From Mesorhizobium sp. WSM3859 (lineage in GTDB: Bacteria > Pseudomonadota > Alphaproteobacteria > Rhizobiales > Rhizobiaceae), in contig NZ_NSGG01000012.1 in the NCBI RefSeq assembly GCF_002295065.1, positions 124,001 to 188,000 of the forward strand: a stretch of DNA of 64,000 bases, given 5' to 3'. A model generated the notes under the pieces. The model was given only the letters and a program-made list of their open reading frames with translations. It did no database searches and had not been told where the DNA came from. A program made the translations under genes and the position numbers. Below are positions 17,155-26,021 of the stretch, in pieces (within the stretch, counting starts at the first letter, position 1; every line of letters starts with the position of its first letter).

Positions 17155-17598
17155 TTACATCCGTTCGCCGGGCAGCTGGCTCGCCTGTTTCACCCAGGAA
17201 AGGAACTGCTCCTCGTCGAGCCGATCGGTCTCATGGATATGGACATAGCGCGTGTCCCTGCTCTTGGATTCGACCGGAGGCACGGGGTCCAGCGACAGGC
17301 CACGAAAGAACGCCACCTTGATGTATTTGGCGAAGCAATGGATGCCGAGAAACCAGCCTTCGCCCTCCATGCCGTAGAATGGAGAATTCCATTTGACGGC
17401 CTTTTGCACATTGGGAATGGCTTGCTCGATGAGCTGGTCGAGCCGCCGCCCGACCTCGCTCTTCCAGCCCGGCATTGCCGCGATGTAGGCCTGCACGGGC
17501 GCGTCGCCATGGCCCTTGGCGATCTGCGGATTGCCGCCCGAAAGCAGGACCGGCTTCTTGTCCGGAGATGCGTCGGCCTTCGATTTCGCCTTCGCCAT
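17155..17598 (-). CDS. DUF1801 domain-containing protein
   Basis: A second, divergent DUF1801 protein of 147 residues with a basic Lys/Ala-rich start (MAKAKSKADASPDKKP), then AYIAAMPGWKSEVGRRLDQL, KAVKWNSPFYGMEGEGWFL and FAKYIKVAFFRG. Function unknown. Its ATG overlaps the TGA of the small membrane protein gene upstream (TGATG), so the two are translationally coupled. With the other DUF1801 gene it forms the end of the ArsR-type cluster. Confidence 0.85.
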   Translation of the reverse strand: MAKAKSKADASPDKKPVLLSGGNPQIAKGHGDAPVQAYIAAMPGWKSEVGRRLDQLIEQAIPNVQKAVKWNSPFYGMEGEGWFLGIHCFAKYIKVAFFRGLSLDPVPPVESKSRDTRYVHIHETDRLDEEQFLSWVKQASQLPGERM

Positions 17599-17831
17599 CA
17601 GGCCGATCCCGTGCGCTCGCGCGTCGGCCCGCCGCGCCATCTGGCGGCATAGGGCAGCACGAACATGTAGAGCCCGCTGAACAAGAGCAGGAAAAGCGGG
17701 ATCAACGGCGAATATACGATCCAGGCGGGCGGCGGGCCCATGGCCATGGCGGCGAAATTGGCAACGACCGTCGCGGTGAAGATGATCGACAGCCAGCGAT
17801 GAAGCTGCCTGATCCATTTGCTCCAGTCCAA
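17598..17831 (-). CDS. Small two-helix membrane protein
   Basis: I do not recognise a named family. The 77-residue product has two hydrophobic segments (about 14-32 and 41-60, FTATVVANFAAMAMG and SPLIPLFLLLFSGLYMFVLP), a His-Arg-Trp motif at the start (IRQLHRWLSIIF), and a charged C terminus. The start is TTG with gggagg at ideal spacing, which is why I extend it to 17831. It is translationally coupled to the downstream DUF1801 gene and 39 bases from the VOC gene stop. Confidence 0.75.
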   Translation of the reverse strand: MDWSKWIRQLHRWLSIIFTATVVANFAAMAMGPPPAWIVYSPLIPLFLLLFSGLYMFVLPYAARWRGGPTRERTGSA

Positions 17832-17870
17832 TCTGACCTCCCTTGCAAATGACGAGACGGATCGAGCTCG

Positions 17871-18263
17871 CTACCAGCGCGCCAGCTGCGAAAGCTGGAC
17901 GATGTTGCCGCAGGTGTCGTTGAGCTGCGCGATGGTCGCGCCGGTCACCGCGGTCGGCGCCATGGCAAAATTGCCGCCATTGGCCTTGATGCGCTCATGG
18001 TCGGCCTTGATGTCGTCGCTGAAAAGCATCAGCGCCGGCTGGCCCTGCTTGAACATCGCCTGCTGGTAGGTCTTCGCCGCGGGATTGTCGTTCAGCGCCA
18101 GTTGCAGTTCGGTGCCGTCGACATCTTCCGGCGAAGCAACGGTCAGCCAACGGAACGGACCGTTGGTGAAATCCGCCTTCTTGGTGAAGCCCAGAACGTC
18201 AGTGTAGAAGCCGAGGGCCTTCTCCTGGTCGTCGACATAGATGCTGGTCAGCTTGATCTTCAT
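17871..18263 (-). CDS. VOC family protein (glyoxalase/bleomycin-resistance fold)
   Basis: A 130-residue protein made of one vicinal-oxygen-chelate module pair: KLTSIYVDDQEKALGFYTDV at the N terminus and LMLFSDDIKADHERIKANGG in the second half. These proteins bind a metal and act in isomerisation, dioxygenation or drug binding. Which one applies here is unknown. A good ribosome binding site (ggagatatcgaaATG) is visible. It follows the ArsR-SRPBCC pair on the same strand, a very common combination in soil bacteria. Confidence 0.88.
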   Translation of the reverse strand: MKIKLTSIYVDDQEKALGFYTDVLGFTKKADFTNGPFRWLTVASPEDVDGTELQLALNDNPAAKTYQQAMFKQGQPALMLFSDDIKADHERIKANGGNFAMAPTAVTGATIAQLNDTCGNIVQLSQLARW

Positions 18264-18347
18264 TTCGATATCTCCATGGCTTGCGCCTGCGGTGTGCCGC
18301 CCGCCAAACAGTGTGTGGTTCCGAGCAGTCCTGCTGTTGGCCGGACC

Positions 18348-18752
18348 TCAGTCGAGCCGCGAAAGGACTTCCTCCAAGCTCGCCAGGTACCTCTTCCAGC
18401 CGACAGTGGCGCCGCGGTAGTACGGCTCCTGATCGGTGCGGAAGCCGACCTGCTCCATGCGCAGATGCGTGCCCGTGCCCGTCGGGGTCAGCGTCCAGGT
18501 GACCACGCTCTCGAGGTCCTTGGTGTCCCAGCTGTAAGACAGCGTCCGGTTCGGCTCGACCGTCTTCACCCGGCAGTCGACGCCTCCCCAGTCCGCGCTC
18601 AGATTGAAGCGATGGTCCACGACAGGCTTGAAGTCGTTCTTCATCAGCCATGCCTCGATGAGATGCGGCTGGGTGAGCGCGCGCCAGATCTTTTCCGGCG
18701 CAAAAGGTATCTCGCGCTCGACAATGACGGAGCGCGTTGTTGCTTCATTCAT
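18348..18752 (-). CDS. SRPBCC/AHSA1 domain protein
   Basis: A 134-residue START-like (Aha1 C-terminal type) domain protein, with EREIPFAPEKIWRALTQPHL, RTLSYSWD and EQVGFRTDQE, and the C-terminal GWKRYLASLEEVL. Such proteins bind hydrophobic ligands; the ligand is not known. The ATG overlaps the stop of the ArsR gene by four bases (ATGA), showing coupling. I chose MNEATTRSV as start; the longer in-frame extension lies inside the regulator gene. Confidence 0.88.
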   Translation of the reverse strand: MNEATTRSVIVEREIPFAPEKIWRALTQPHLIEAWLMKNDFKPVVDHRFNLSADWGGVDCRVKTVEPNRTLSYSWDTKDLESVVTWTLTPTGTGTHLRMEQVGFRTDQEPYYRGATVGWKRYLASLEEVLSRLD

Positions 18753-19072
18753 TGATCCATCCTTTTGAGGAGGTCTTCCAGCTCGTCGAACCGGCTTTCC
18801 CAAAACCCAGCCATGTCGCGCGTCCAGTCCATGAGCGGCGCAAGCGCCTTGAGCTGCGCGCTATAATGGGTCTGGCGCCCTTCATGGCGGTCCCGCACCA
18901 GCCCCGCCTCCTTGAGCACGCCGAGATGCTTCGACACCGCCGGCTGCGACACACCTGCCTGCGCGGTGAGGGCTCCGACCGTCTGCTCGCCCTGGCGGCA
19001 CAGACGTTCGAAGATGGCGCGCCGCGTCGGATCGGCAAGCGTCCTGAACAGCATATCGTGCGTGGCCGGCAT
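18749..19072 (-). CDS. ArsR family transcriptional regulator
   Basis: A 107-residue winged helix-turn-helix protein (LFRTLADPTRRAIFERLCRQ, GVSQPAVSKHLGVLKEAGLV, RHEGRQTHYSAQ). No metal-binding Cys motif of the ELCVCD type is seen, so it belongs to the metal-independent SdpR-like group. It leads an operon with the SRPBCC, VOC and DUF1801 genes and probably represses it. It is the first gene of the group, and the 80 bases upstream should hold the promoter and operator. Confidence 0.9.
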   Translation of the reverse strand: MPATHDMLFRTLADPTRRAIFERLCRQGEQTVGALTAQAGVSQPAVSKHLGVLKEAGLVRDRHEGRQTHYSAQLKALAPLMDWTRDMAGFWESRFDELEDLLKRMDQ

Positions 19073-19152
19073 CTCAGATCGATAACCCGTTGGCTATTGA
19101 TTGACGTATAACTATTGGGGTATATGTGAGTCAAGCAGAAAGCTGGACGGCG

Positions 19153-19905
19153 CTAGTTGCCGGCGCCCGCGTTGAGGGCTGCCACGTCCAGCATGAAGGC
19201 ATCCTCGCCGAAGGCGCGGGTGGCGCGCGCGGCGGCTTCCAGCAGCGGGCGTTTCATGCGCTCGAGAAAGGCCGCGTCGACGCGCGTGCTCGGCCCTGCG
19301 AGCGTCAGCGCGCCGAGCAGTGTGAGTCCTGGTCCGAAGACGGGCGCGGATATGCCGGCGGTCTGCGGGTCGCGGTCGCCGATCGAGATGTAGTTGTAGG
19401 TCTTGCGGATCGTTTCGTAGGGCGCGCCCTCCTGGCCCGAAAAGGCGGCAAGCACCCGGCCGCCGGAGCCGACAAGCAGAGGCAGCACGTCGCCTTCGCG
19501 GATCGTGTAGCGGATCGGATGCTTGGATTCGACACGGTAAAGGCAAGTGCGCAGATCGCCGGAGCGCACGTAGAAAGCGACGCTTTCCCAGCTTTGCTCA
19601 GAAAGATCGCGCATGATTGGCAGCAGGACGTCCATCGCCACGACGGACCGCTGGTAGAGCGCGCCGAGCCGGAATGCGGCAGGCCCGATGCGATAGCGCC
19701 CATCATCCAGACGCTCCAGCAATTGGCCGCGTATCAGCGAATTTGCCAGCCGCAGGATCGTGCTCTTGTAAAGGCCGGTACGGGCGGCGATTTCGGCCAG
19801 ACCGAGCGAGCGGTCGGCAGCGGTGAAGGCATCGAGAATGGCGATGGCGCGGTCGAGCGCGGCAACGCCGTCGGCTCGTGCCGAACTGGGAGGCGTATCT
19901 GTCAT
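19153..19905 (-). CDS. IclR family transcriptional regulator
   Basis: A 250-residue regulator with an N-terminal winged helix (AALDRAIAILDAFTAADRSLG, LAEIAARTGLYKSTILRLAN) and a C-terminal IclR effector domain (ESVAFYVRSGDLRTCLYRVE, GRVLAAFSG, GISAPVFGP). It is divergent from tctCBA and the CoA-transferase/lyase genes and is the probable pathway regulator, sensing the substrate or a CoA ester. Two ATG codons are possible (19935 and 19905); neither has a strong ribosome binding site, and I chose the shorter. Confidence 0.9.
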   Translation of the reverse strand: MTDTPPSSARADGVAALDRAIAILDAFTAADRSLGLAEIAARTGLYKSTILRLANSLIRGQLLERLDDGRYRIGPAAFRLGALYQRSVVAMDVLLPIMRDLSEQSWESVAFYVRSGDLRTCLYRVESKHPIRYTIREGDVLPLLVGSGGRVLAAFSGQEGAPYETIRKTYNYISIGDRDPQTAGISAPVFGPGLTLLGALTLAGPSTRVDAAFLERMKRPLLEAAARATRAFGEDAFMLDVAALNAGAGN

Positions 19906-19977
19906 TGCAACGGTGATTTCATCGCAGTCGCCCATCCGGGACTGATCCGGACACGAGATTTAATCCCGGCGCCGCTG

Positions 19978-20012
19978 TTCTGTCTAGCAGAATGGTATTC
20001 CTATTGACAGAA
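19978..20012. promoter_or_regulatory. Candidate operator/promoter between iclR-type gene and tctC
   Basis: A 7-base perfect inverted repeat (TTCTGTC / GACAGAA) encloses a smaller palindrome GAATGGTATTC, and TTGACA at 20004-20009 could be a -35 element for tctC. This is the only compact symmetric site in the divergent gap, so it is the best candidate for the IclR-type regulator. Confidence 0.4.
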
Positions 20013-20110
20013 CGAGATAACATTTGCTTGAAATCGAAGTGAAGGCCTGTGATCGGGCCTCGTCTTGGCAGGCACCTGGAGGAGAGGTGTCGTGATTTGG
20101 AGGAAATCCC

Positions 20111-21088
20111 ATGCTGAACAGACGCAAATTCCTGACGACCACGGCAGCCGTCGGCGCCGCCGGTTTCGCCGCGCTGCATCTTGCGCCCGCCTTGGCGCAG
20201 GACGCGCCGCAGATCCAGATTTTCGTTCCGGCGGCGCCCGGTGGCGGCTGGGACCAGACAGCGCGCACGATCGATCAGGTGCTGCGCTCCGAGAAGCTCA
20301 TCTCCGGCTCGCAGATCACCAATGTCGGCGGCGCCGGTGGCACGGTCGGCCTGCCGCAATTCGTCAATCAGTGGAAGGGCAAGGGCAATTCGTTGATGGT
20401 CGCCGGCATGGTCATGGTCGGCGCCATCATCGCCAACAAGGCAGCCAACAATCTTACCGAGGTGACACCGATCGCCCGCCTTACGGGTGAGTTCGAGGCG
20501 CTGGTGGTGCCGGCGGAATCGCCGTTCAAGACGGCCGCCGATTTCGTTGCCGCGCTGAAAGCCGATCCGACCAAGGTTCCGGTCGCCGGCGGCTCGGCAG
20601 GCGGTTCCGACCACATCCTGTTCGGCCTGATCGCCAAGACGGCTGGCGTGCCCGCCGCGAACCTTTCCTATGTGCCGTTCGCCGGCGGCGGCGAGGCACT
20701 GTCGGCGCTGCTCGGCAACCAGGTCGCGGCCGGCATTTCCGGCTACGGCGAATTCTCCGAGCAGATCAAGGCAGGCGCGCTCCGGCTGCTCGCCATCTCG
20801 GCCGACAAGCGCCAGGACGGCATCGATGCGCCGACGCTGAAGGAGGCCGGTTTCGATGTCGAACTGTTCAACTGGCGCGGCGTCTTCGCGCCGCCCGGCG
20901 TGTCCGACGACGACAAGGCGGCGATGATCAAGCTGATCGAGACCATGGCCAAAAGCGACGCCTGGGCGACAGAGTGCAAGAACCGCAACTGGACGCCGAT
21001 CCTGCTCACCGGCGACGACTACGCCAAGTTCGTCACCGAGGACACCGCCCGCATCGGCGCCATTTTGAAGGATCTCGGTCTCGCCTGA
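20111..21088 (+). CDS. tctC: Tripartite tricarboxylate transporter substrate-binding protein (TctC/Bug)
   Basis: The periplasmic receptor of a TctABC transporter. The 325-residue product has a signal sequence with a twin-arginine-like RRKFLTT start and ends near ALAQDAP. The mature protein has the Bug-family features IQIFVPAAPGGGWDQTAR and GAGGTVGLPQF, and FAGGGEALSALLGNQV. The ribosome binding site ggagga is well placed. It is followed by tctB and tctA. The ligand is probably a citrate-like acid judging from the downstream enzymes, but Bug proteins bind many carboxylates. Confidence 0.92.
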   Translation: MLNRRKFLTTTAAVGAAGFAALHLAPALAQDAPQIQIFVPAAPGGGWDQTARTIDQVLRSEKLISGSQITNVGGAGGTVGLPQFVNQWKGKGNSLMVAGMVMVGAIIANKAANNLTEVTPIARLTGEFEALVVPAESPFKTAADFVAALKADPTKVPVAGGSAGGSDHILFGLIAKTAGVPAANLSYVPFAGGGEALSALLGNQVAAGISGYGEFSEQIKAGALRLLAISADKRQDGIDAPTLKEAGFDVELFNWRGVFAPPGVSDDDKAAMIKLIETMAKSDAWATECKNRNWTPILLTGDDYAKFVTEDTARIGAILKDLGLA

Positions 21089-21196
21089 GGTCTCCACCGG
21101 CTCACGGAGGCGGTACCGCCTCCGTGACAGCATGCAAGCAGGAAATGGACTGCGGCGATGCCGGCAGCCGCGTGCCGGCCATCCGGGGAGGAGATC

Positions 21197-21733
21197 ATGA
21201 GCACCAGCGACCATCAGGCGTCACCGCCGCGTCTTGCCTTACCTGAATTGCTGATCGGCGTCGGGCTTCTCGCCTGCGCCGGCGCCGTGGCCTGGCAGAC
21301 GCTGGCGATCCCGGTCTCGCCGCTCTACTCCAAGGTCGGCCCGACGGTCTTCCCCTATATCACCATGGCCGGGATGATCTTGCTGTCGCTGCTGCTCATT
21401 CTCGCCGCCATGCGCGGCGGCTGGCAGCCTGACGAAGAGAAGGAAACGCCGACCGATTGGAAGGCGATGGGCCTGGTGGCGGCGGGTCTCGTCGCCAACC
21501 TCGTGCTTATCCAGCCGCTCGGCTTCACCGCGGCCTCGGTCATCATGTTCGTTCTGGTTTGTTTCGGCTTCGGCAGCCGGCACCCGCTGCGTGACGCGCT
21601 GCTCGGCCTGGTGCTGGCGCTTGCCGCCTATTTCGGCTTCGCCAAGGCGCTCGGCGTCAACATCGGCGCCGGCTTGATCGAGAATCAGCTCAACGCGCTG
21701 ATCGGCGCCATGCTCGGCGGCAAGGGGGGCTGA
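21197..21733 (+). CDS. tctB: Tripartite tricarboxylate transporter TctB subunit
   Basis: The small membrane subunit of the TctABC secondary transporter. The 178-residue product has four predicted helices (LPELLIGVGLLACAGAVAWQ first) and the family element KVGPTVFPYITMAGMILLSL. The start follows a strong ggggaggag. It is 4 bases before tctA, so the two are coupled. Confidence 0.9.
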   Translation: MSTSDHQASPPRLALPELLIGVGLLACAGAVAWQTLAIPVSPLYSKVGPTVFPYITMAGMILLSLLLILAAMRGGWQPDEEKETPTDWKAMGLVAAGLVANLVLIQPLGFTAASVIMFVLVCFGFGSRHPLRDALLGLVLALAAYFGFAKALGVNIGAGLIENQLNALIGAMLGGKGG

Positions 21734-21737
21734 GATC

Positions 21738-23261
21738 ATGGACACGCTCAGCCATCTCGCGCACGGGTTCGCTGTCGCCTTCACGCCGACCAACCTGTTG
21801 TGGTGCCTGGTCGGCACGACGCTCGGAACGGCCATCGGCGTGCTGCCCGGGCTCGGGCCGGCGCTGACCATCGCGCTGTTGTTGCCGATCACCTACCAGG
21901 TGGCGCCGGAAGCCTCGTTCATCTTGTTTGCCGGCATCTACTACGGCGCCATGTATGGCGGCTCGACAACGTCGATCCTGCTCAACACGCCTGGCGAAAG
22001 CGCCACGATCGTCACCGCGCTCGAGGGCAACCGCATGGCGCGTTCGGGGCGCGGAGGTGCTGCGCTCGCCACCTCGGCGATCGGCTCCTTCGTCGCCGGC
22101 ACGCTTGGCACGCTGGGCGTCGCCTTCCTGGCCCCGACCGTGGTCAAATACGCGCTGAAGTTCGGGCCGGCCGAATATTTCTCGCTGATGGTGCTGGCCT
22201 TCATCACCGTCTCGGCGGTGCTCGGTTCGTCGTCGGTGCGAGGACTGACCAGCCTGTTCCTCGGCTTTGTCGTCGGCATGATCGGCGTCGATCTGCAGAC
22301 CGGACAGCCGCGCTTCACGTTCGGCACGGCTGAATTGCTCGACGGTGTCGACGTCATCATCGTCGCGGTCGGCCTTTTCGCGGTCGGCGAGACGCTCTAC
22401 ATGGCCTCGCGCCGCTATGCCGGCAAGGACGAGATCGTGCCGCTGAAAGGTTCGCTCTACATGACGGCGGCCGAATGGGCGCGCTCGTGGAAGCCTTGGC
22501 TCAGGGGGGCCGCGATCGGCTTCCCGATCGGTGCCATGCCGGCCGGCGGCGCCGAGATCCCGACCTTCCTGTCCTATGCGATCGAGAAGAAGCTTTCCAG
22601 GCACAAGGAGGAGTTCGGCACTGTCGGCGCCATCGAAGGCGTCGCGGGGCCGGAAGCCGCCAACAACGCGTCCGCCGCCGGCGTGCTGGTGCCGATGCTG
22701 ACCCTCGGCCTGCCGACCTCGGCGACCGCGGCGATCATGCTGTCGGCCTTCCAGAGCTACGGCATCAATCCGGGGCCGCTGCTTTTGACGACGCAGGCCA
22801 ATCTGGTCTGGGGCCTCATCGCCAGCCTGTTCATCGCCAACGTCATCCTGGTCGTCCTCAACCTGCCGCTGATCGGCCTTTGGGTGCGGCTCCTGAAGAT
22901 CCCAGCACCGCAGCTTTATGCCGGCATCCTGGTGTTCGCCACCGTCGGCACCTACGGCATCTCGCAGTCGCCGATCGACCTCGCGATCCTCTATCTCTTG
23001 GGCGCGGCAGGGTTTCTGATGCGGCGCTTCGACTTCCCGACCGCGCCGGTCATCATCGGCATGATCCTAGGACCGCTCGCCGAAACGCAGTTCCGCCGCG
23101 CGATGACGATAGAAAACGGCGACTGGACGGTGTTCTTCCGGCATCCGCTGTCGCTGACGCTTTTGACGCTCGCCTTCATCGGCCTTGTCGGGCCGCATAT
23201 CTGGGCCTGGATCGAGCACCGGCGCAGGCGCGGGCCGGAGCATGTGCCGGGCGATGCCTGA
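21738..23261 (+). CDS. tctA: Tripartite tricarboxylate transporter TctA subunit
   Basis: The large permease subunit, using an ion gradient for uptake. The 507-residue product has about 12 helices and typical TctA motifs: GTTLGTAIGVLPGLGPALTI near the N terminus, YYGAMYGGSTTSILLNTPGE, and GPEAANNASAAGVLVPMLTL with GLPTSATAAIML in the second half. Length is normal. It is 15 bases upstream of the CoA transferase gene, so transporter and enzymes form one operon. Confidence 0.94.
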   Translation: MDTLSHLAHGFAVAFTPTNLLWCLVGTTLGTAIGVLPGLGPALTIALLLPITYQVAPEASFILFAGIYYGAMYGGSTTSILLNTPGESATIVTALEGNRMARSGRGGAALATSAIGSFVAGTLGTLGVAFLAPTVVKYALKFGPAEYFSLMVLAFITVSAVLGSSSVRGLTSLFLGFVVGMIGVDLQTGQPRFTFGTAELLDGVDVIIVAVGLFAVGETLYMASRRYAGKDEIVPLKGSLYMTAAEWARSWKPWLRGAAIGFPIGAMPAGGAEIPTFLSYAIEKKLSRHKEEFGTVGAIEGVAGPEAANNASAAGVLVPMLTLGLPTSATAAIMLSAFQSYGINPGPLLLTTQANLVWGLIASLFIANVILVVLNLPLIGLWVRLLKIPAPQLYAGILVFATVGTYGISQSPIDLAILYLLGAAGFLMRRFDFPTAPVIIGMILGPLAETQFRRAMTIENGDWTVFFRHPLSLTLLTLAFIGLVGPHIWAWIEHRRRRGPEHVPGDA

Positions 23262-23276
23262 CCGGGTTGGAGCATC

Positions 23277-24461
23277 ATGACAGACCTGCTTTCCGGCATC
23301 CGCGTCCTCGACCTCACAAATGTGCTGGCGGGTCCCTACTGCGCCTATCAGCTGGCGCTGCTCGGCGCCGACGTCATAAAGGTCGAGGCGCCGCCGGGCG
23401 GGGATCTGGCGCGCCAGCTCGGCGCCTCGCCTGACCTCAACCAGGCCGGTATGGGGGCCTCGTTCCTGGCGCAGAACGCCGGCAAACGATCGGTCGTGCT
23501 CGACATGAAGAAGCCCAACGATCGCGAGCGTTTCCTCGACCTGGTGGCGACGGCCGACGCACTGGTCGAGAATTTCCGGCCGGGGGTGATGGAACGCCTC
23601 GGCCTCGGCCATGAGAAGCTGAAGGAGATCCGGCCGAGCCTGGTCTATTGCGCCATATCTGGCTTCGGCCAGACTGGGCCGATGCGCGGCAATCCGGCCT
23701 ATGACCAGATCATCCAGGGCCTGTCGGGGATCATGAGCATCACCGGCACGCCGGAAACGGCGCCGCTGCGCGTCGGTTATCCAGTCGCCGACACGCTGGG
23801 CGGGCTGGTCGGCGCCTTCGCCATCGCCGCGGCGCTGGTGAAGCAGAAGACAAAAGGCGAGGGCGCCTTTCTCGACGTCTCGATGCTCGAATGCACGCTG
23901 TCGGCGCTGGGCTGGCCGGTGTCGAACTACCTGACGGCCGGGGTCGAGCCACAGCCGATGGGCAATGAGAACATGACGGCCGCACCTTCCGGCGCGTTCC
24001 GCACCGGCGAGGGGTTGCTCAACATTGCGGCCAACAAGCAGGAGCAGTTCGTGACCCTTTGCGGGTTGATCGGGCGGCCGGAGCTGGCGTCGGATACACG
24101 CTTTGCCGAGCGCGAGACGCGCAAGCAGAACCGGGCGGCGCTGAAGGTGCTGATCGAGGACGCGCTTGGCAGCGCTTCGGCGGCGGCGTGGGAAGAGAAA
24201 CTCAACCGCGCCGGCGTGCCGGCAGGGCGGGTGCTGACGATCCCGCAGGTGCTCGAGGAGCCTCAGGTCACCGAGCGCGGCATGGCGACCTCGTTCGAAG
24301 GCGTGTCCGGCATGGATCGGCCGCTGACGGTGGTGCGCGGCGGCTTCATGGTCGACGGCGTGGCGCCCACGCCAACGGCACCGCCGCCGCGCCTTGGCGA
24401 GCATATGGACGAGGTGTTCGCCGCCTTGCCCGGGCGCGGCACGTCGAGGGCACGGGCATGA
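23277..24461 (+). CDS. CoA transferase, family III (CaiB/BaiF)
   Basis: The enzyme moves CoA between carboxylic acids. The 394-residue product starts LSGIRVLDLTNVLAGPYCAY and has GADVIKVEAPPGGDLAR, ADALVENFRPGVMERLGLG with the catalytic Asp/Glu region following, and AISGFGQTGP. Both transporter and lyase neighbours suggest it activates the imported di- or tricarboxylate as a CoA thioester. It overlaps the lyase gene by four bases (ATGA). The acid substrate cannot be read from sequence. Confidence 0.9.
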   Translation: MTDLLSGIRVLDLTNVLAGPYCAYQLALLGADVIKVEAPPGGDLARQLGASPDLNQAGMGASFLAQNAGKRSVVLDMKKPNDRERFLDLVATADALVENFRPGVMERLGLGHEKLKEIRPSLVYCAISGFGQTGPMRGNPAYDQIIQGLSGIMSITGTPETAPLRVGYPVADTLGGLVGAFAIAAALVKQKTKGEGAFLDVSMLECTLSALGWPVSNYLTAGVEPQPMGNENMTAAPSGAFRTGEGLLNIAANKQEQFVTLCGLIGRPELASDTRFAERETRKQNRAALKVLIEDALGSASAAAWEEKLNRAGVPAGRVLTIPQVLEEPQVTERGMATSFEGVSGMDRPLTVVRGGFMVDGVAPTPTAPPPRLGEHMDEVFAALPGRGTSRARA

Positions 24462-25297
24462 GCGATGAGAAGAAGACCGGCCGCGAGCGCGCGGAGGAAT
24501 GGTGGCAGACGTCCATCATGGAGATGCGGCCGGGCCTCATCCGGCTGCGCGGCTACGAGATCCAGGATCTGATCGGCCGCGTCAGCTTCCCGGCGATGAT
24601 CTGGCTGATGCTGCGCGGCGAATTGCCGAGCGAAGACCAGGCGGCACTCCTCGGCATTGCGCTGGGTGCGGCCGTCGACCACGGTCCGCAGGCCCCGTCG
24701 ATCGCGATCGCCCGCATGGCCGCCACTTGCGGCGTCGGCATCAACAACGCGATGGCGTCGGCCATCAACGTGCTTGGCGACGTGCATGGGGGCGCCGGCG
24801 AGCAGGCGCTTTCCTTCTATGGCGATATCGCCGCGGCGATGGATGGCGGCACGCCTCTTGCCCAGGCAGTAAAGACGCGGCTCGATCGTTTCTTCGCCGA
24901 GGAGAAAGGCTATGTGCCAGGGCTTGGCCACCGCTTCCATCCGGTCGATCCGCGCGCGCCGCGCCTCATCGAGCTGACGCGGGAATTCGCCGCGCGCGGC
25001 GTGGTCGGTGGGCGTTTTGCCGACATTGCCGGGGCAATCGAGGCGGAGGTCGCCGCGCGCAAGGGCAAGACGATCCCGCTCAACATCGACGGCGCGACGG
25101 CCGTCATCTATGGCGAGCTCGGATTCCCCCCGGCGCTGACGCGCGGCCTTTTCGTTTTGTCGCGGTCGGTCGGCATTCTGGCGCATGCATGGGAACAGTC
25201 GCAACAAAGCGACCGCAACAAGGGGCCGCTGCCCCGGGAATGGCTGTGGGCCTATACCGGCGCACCGGCACGGCCTTTCCCGAACGACACGGAATAG
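24458..25297 (+). CDS. Citryl-CoA lyase/citrate synthase-like protein
   Basis: The 279-residue protein is shorter than citrate synthase (about 430) and matches the stand-alone citryl-CoA lyase type: EIQDLIGRVSFPAMIWLMLR at the start, GVGINNAMASAINVLGDVHG with one active-site His, GLGHRFHPVDPRAPRLIE with the second, and GFPPALTRGLFVLSRSVGIL near the end. Citryl-CoA lyase splits citryl-CoA into acetyl-CoA and oxaloacetate. With the CoA transferase and TctABC it forms a plausible uptake-activation-cleavage route. The substrate might be a citrate analogue. Confidence 0.85.
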   Translation: MSDEKKTGRERAEEWWQTSIMEMRPGLIRLRGYEIQDLIGRVSFPAMIWLMLRGELPSEDQAALLGIALGAAVDHGPQAPSIAIARMAATCGVGINNAMASAINVLGDVHGGAGEQALSFYGDIAAAMDGGTPLAQAVKTRLDRFFAEEKGYVPGLGHRFHPVDPRAPRLIELTREFAARGVVGGRFADIAGAIEAEVAARKGKTIPLNIDGATAVIYGELGFPPALTRGLFVLSRSVGILAHAWEQSQQSDRNKGPLPREWLWAYTGAPARPFPNDTE

Positions 25298-25306
25298 AGT
25301 GGCTAT

Positions 25307-25774
25307 CTATGCCGGGGAAGTTCGAGAAATGGTCAAATCCCGGAGCAGCGTCGAAAGCTCAGGCTCGTCGATGAGCAGGGCAGCGTCTGCCGGCGGCAGC
25401 CATGCGCGTTGCCGGTTCGCGGCTTCCCGCCAATCGGCAAGTTCCTCGGTGACTTGGAGGAGATAGACCGAAACGTCCACCCGAATGAAGCCATCGGTCA
25501 TGCGTTTCCAATAGGAATAGGTACCGGCGGGCTGCTTCAGGGCCTTGCCGAGAACACCGGCCTCTTCCTGGGCTTCGATCGTTGCCGCCCTGCGTCCGGA
25601 TTTGCCCTTCATCGGCCAACCCTTGGGCACGATGAAGCGCCGCGTGGCGCGCGAGGTGACGAGCAGCACTTCGAGGCCACCGTCTTCCCGCAACCGAAAC
25701 GGAATGGCCGCCACCTGGCGGATCCGTTGCCCTTTCTTGGCTCGGCGAACTGCTTTCTTCTTGGTTGTTGCCAT
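25307..25774 (-). CDS. NUDIX hydrolase
   Basis: Hydrolyses nucleoside diphosphates linked to another moiety. The 155-residue product begins with a basic tail (MATTKKKAVRRAKKGQRIR), then IPFRLREDGGLEVLLVTSRA, and a variant Nudix box around GWPMKGKSGRRAATIEAQEE-AGV. The first Glu of the box is Lys and the Arg of REUxEE is Ile, while the EE pair that binds metal is intact, as in the diphosphoinositol-type subfamily. It converges on the lyase gene with 9 bases between stops. Confidence 0.85.
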   Translation of the reverse strand: MATTKKKAVRRAKKGQRIRQVAAIPFRLREDGGLEVLLVTSRATRRFIVPKGWPMKGKSGRRAATIEAQEEAGVLGKALKQPAGTYSYWKRMTDGFIRVDVSVYLLQVTEELADWREAANRQRAWLPPADAALLIDEPELSTLLRDLTISRTSPA

Positions 25775-25847
25775 CCCAAATTCCGGTGAGAGCAGCATCC
25801 CTGCCATACGCTATCGGCGCCGGCAAAACCTGTCCCCTGCAAACCCT

Positions 25848-25952
25848 AGAGCGTCTCACCGTTTCGTGGAAACGGCGAACCGCTCTATTTCTCTGTCTTG
25901 ACGCAATTCCTTACGGAAAACCGTGTCACACTTTTCCTGGAATTGCTCTAAA
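25848..25952. repeat. Dispersed GGAATTGC repeat, copy 4
   Basis: Starts TAGAGCGTCTCACCGTTTCG, with a GAAACGGCGAACCGCTCTA segment, then GACGCAATTCCTTACGGAAA and ends CTTTTCCTGGAATTGCTCTA. It lies about 70 bases upstream of the Nudix start, opposite in sense to that gene. Confidence 0.8.
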
Positions 25953-26021
25953 ACCACCGCCCTTGCAATCTGGTATTTTGCCGGTAAGTAAGTCGGCTAA
26001 TAAACTGAAAAAAACAAAATG

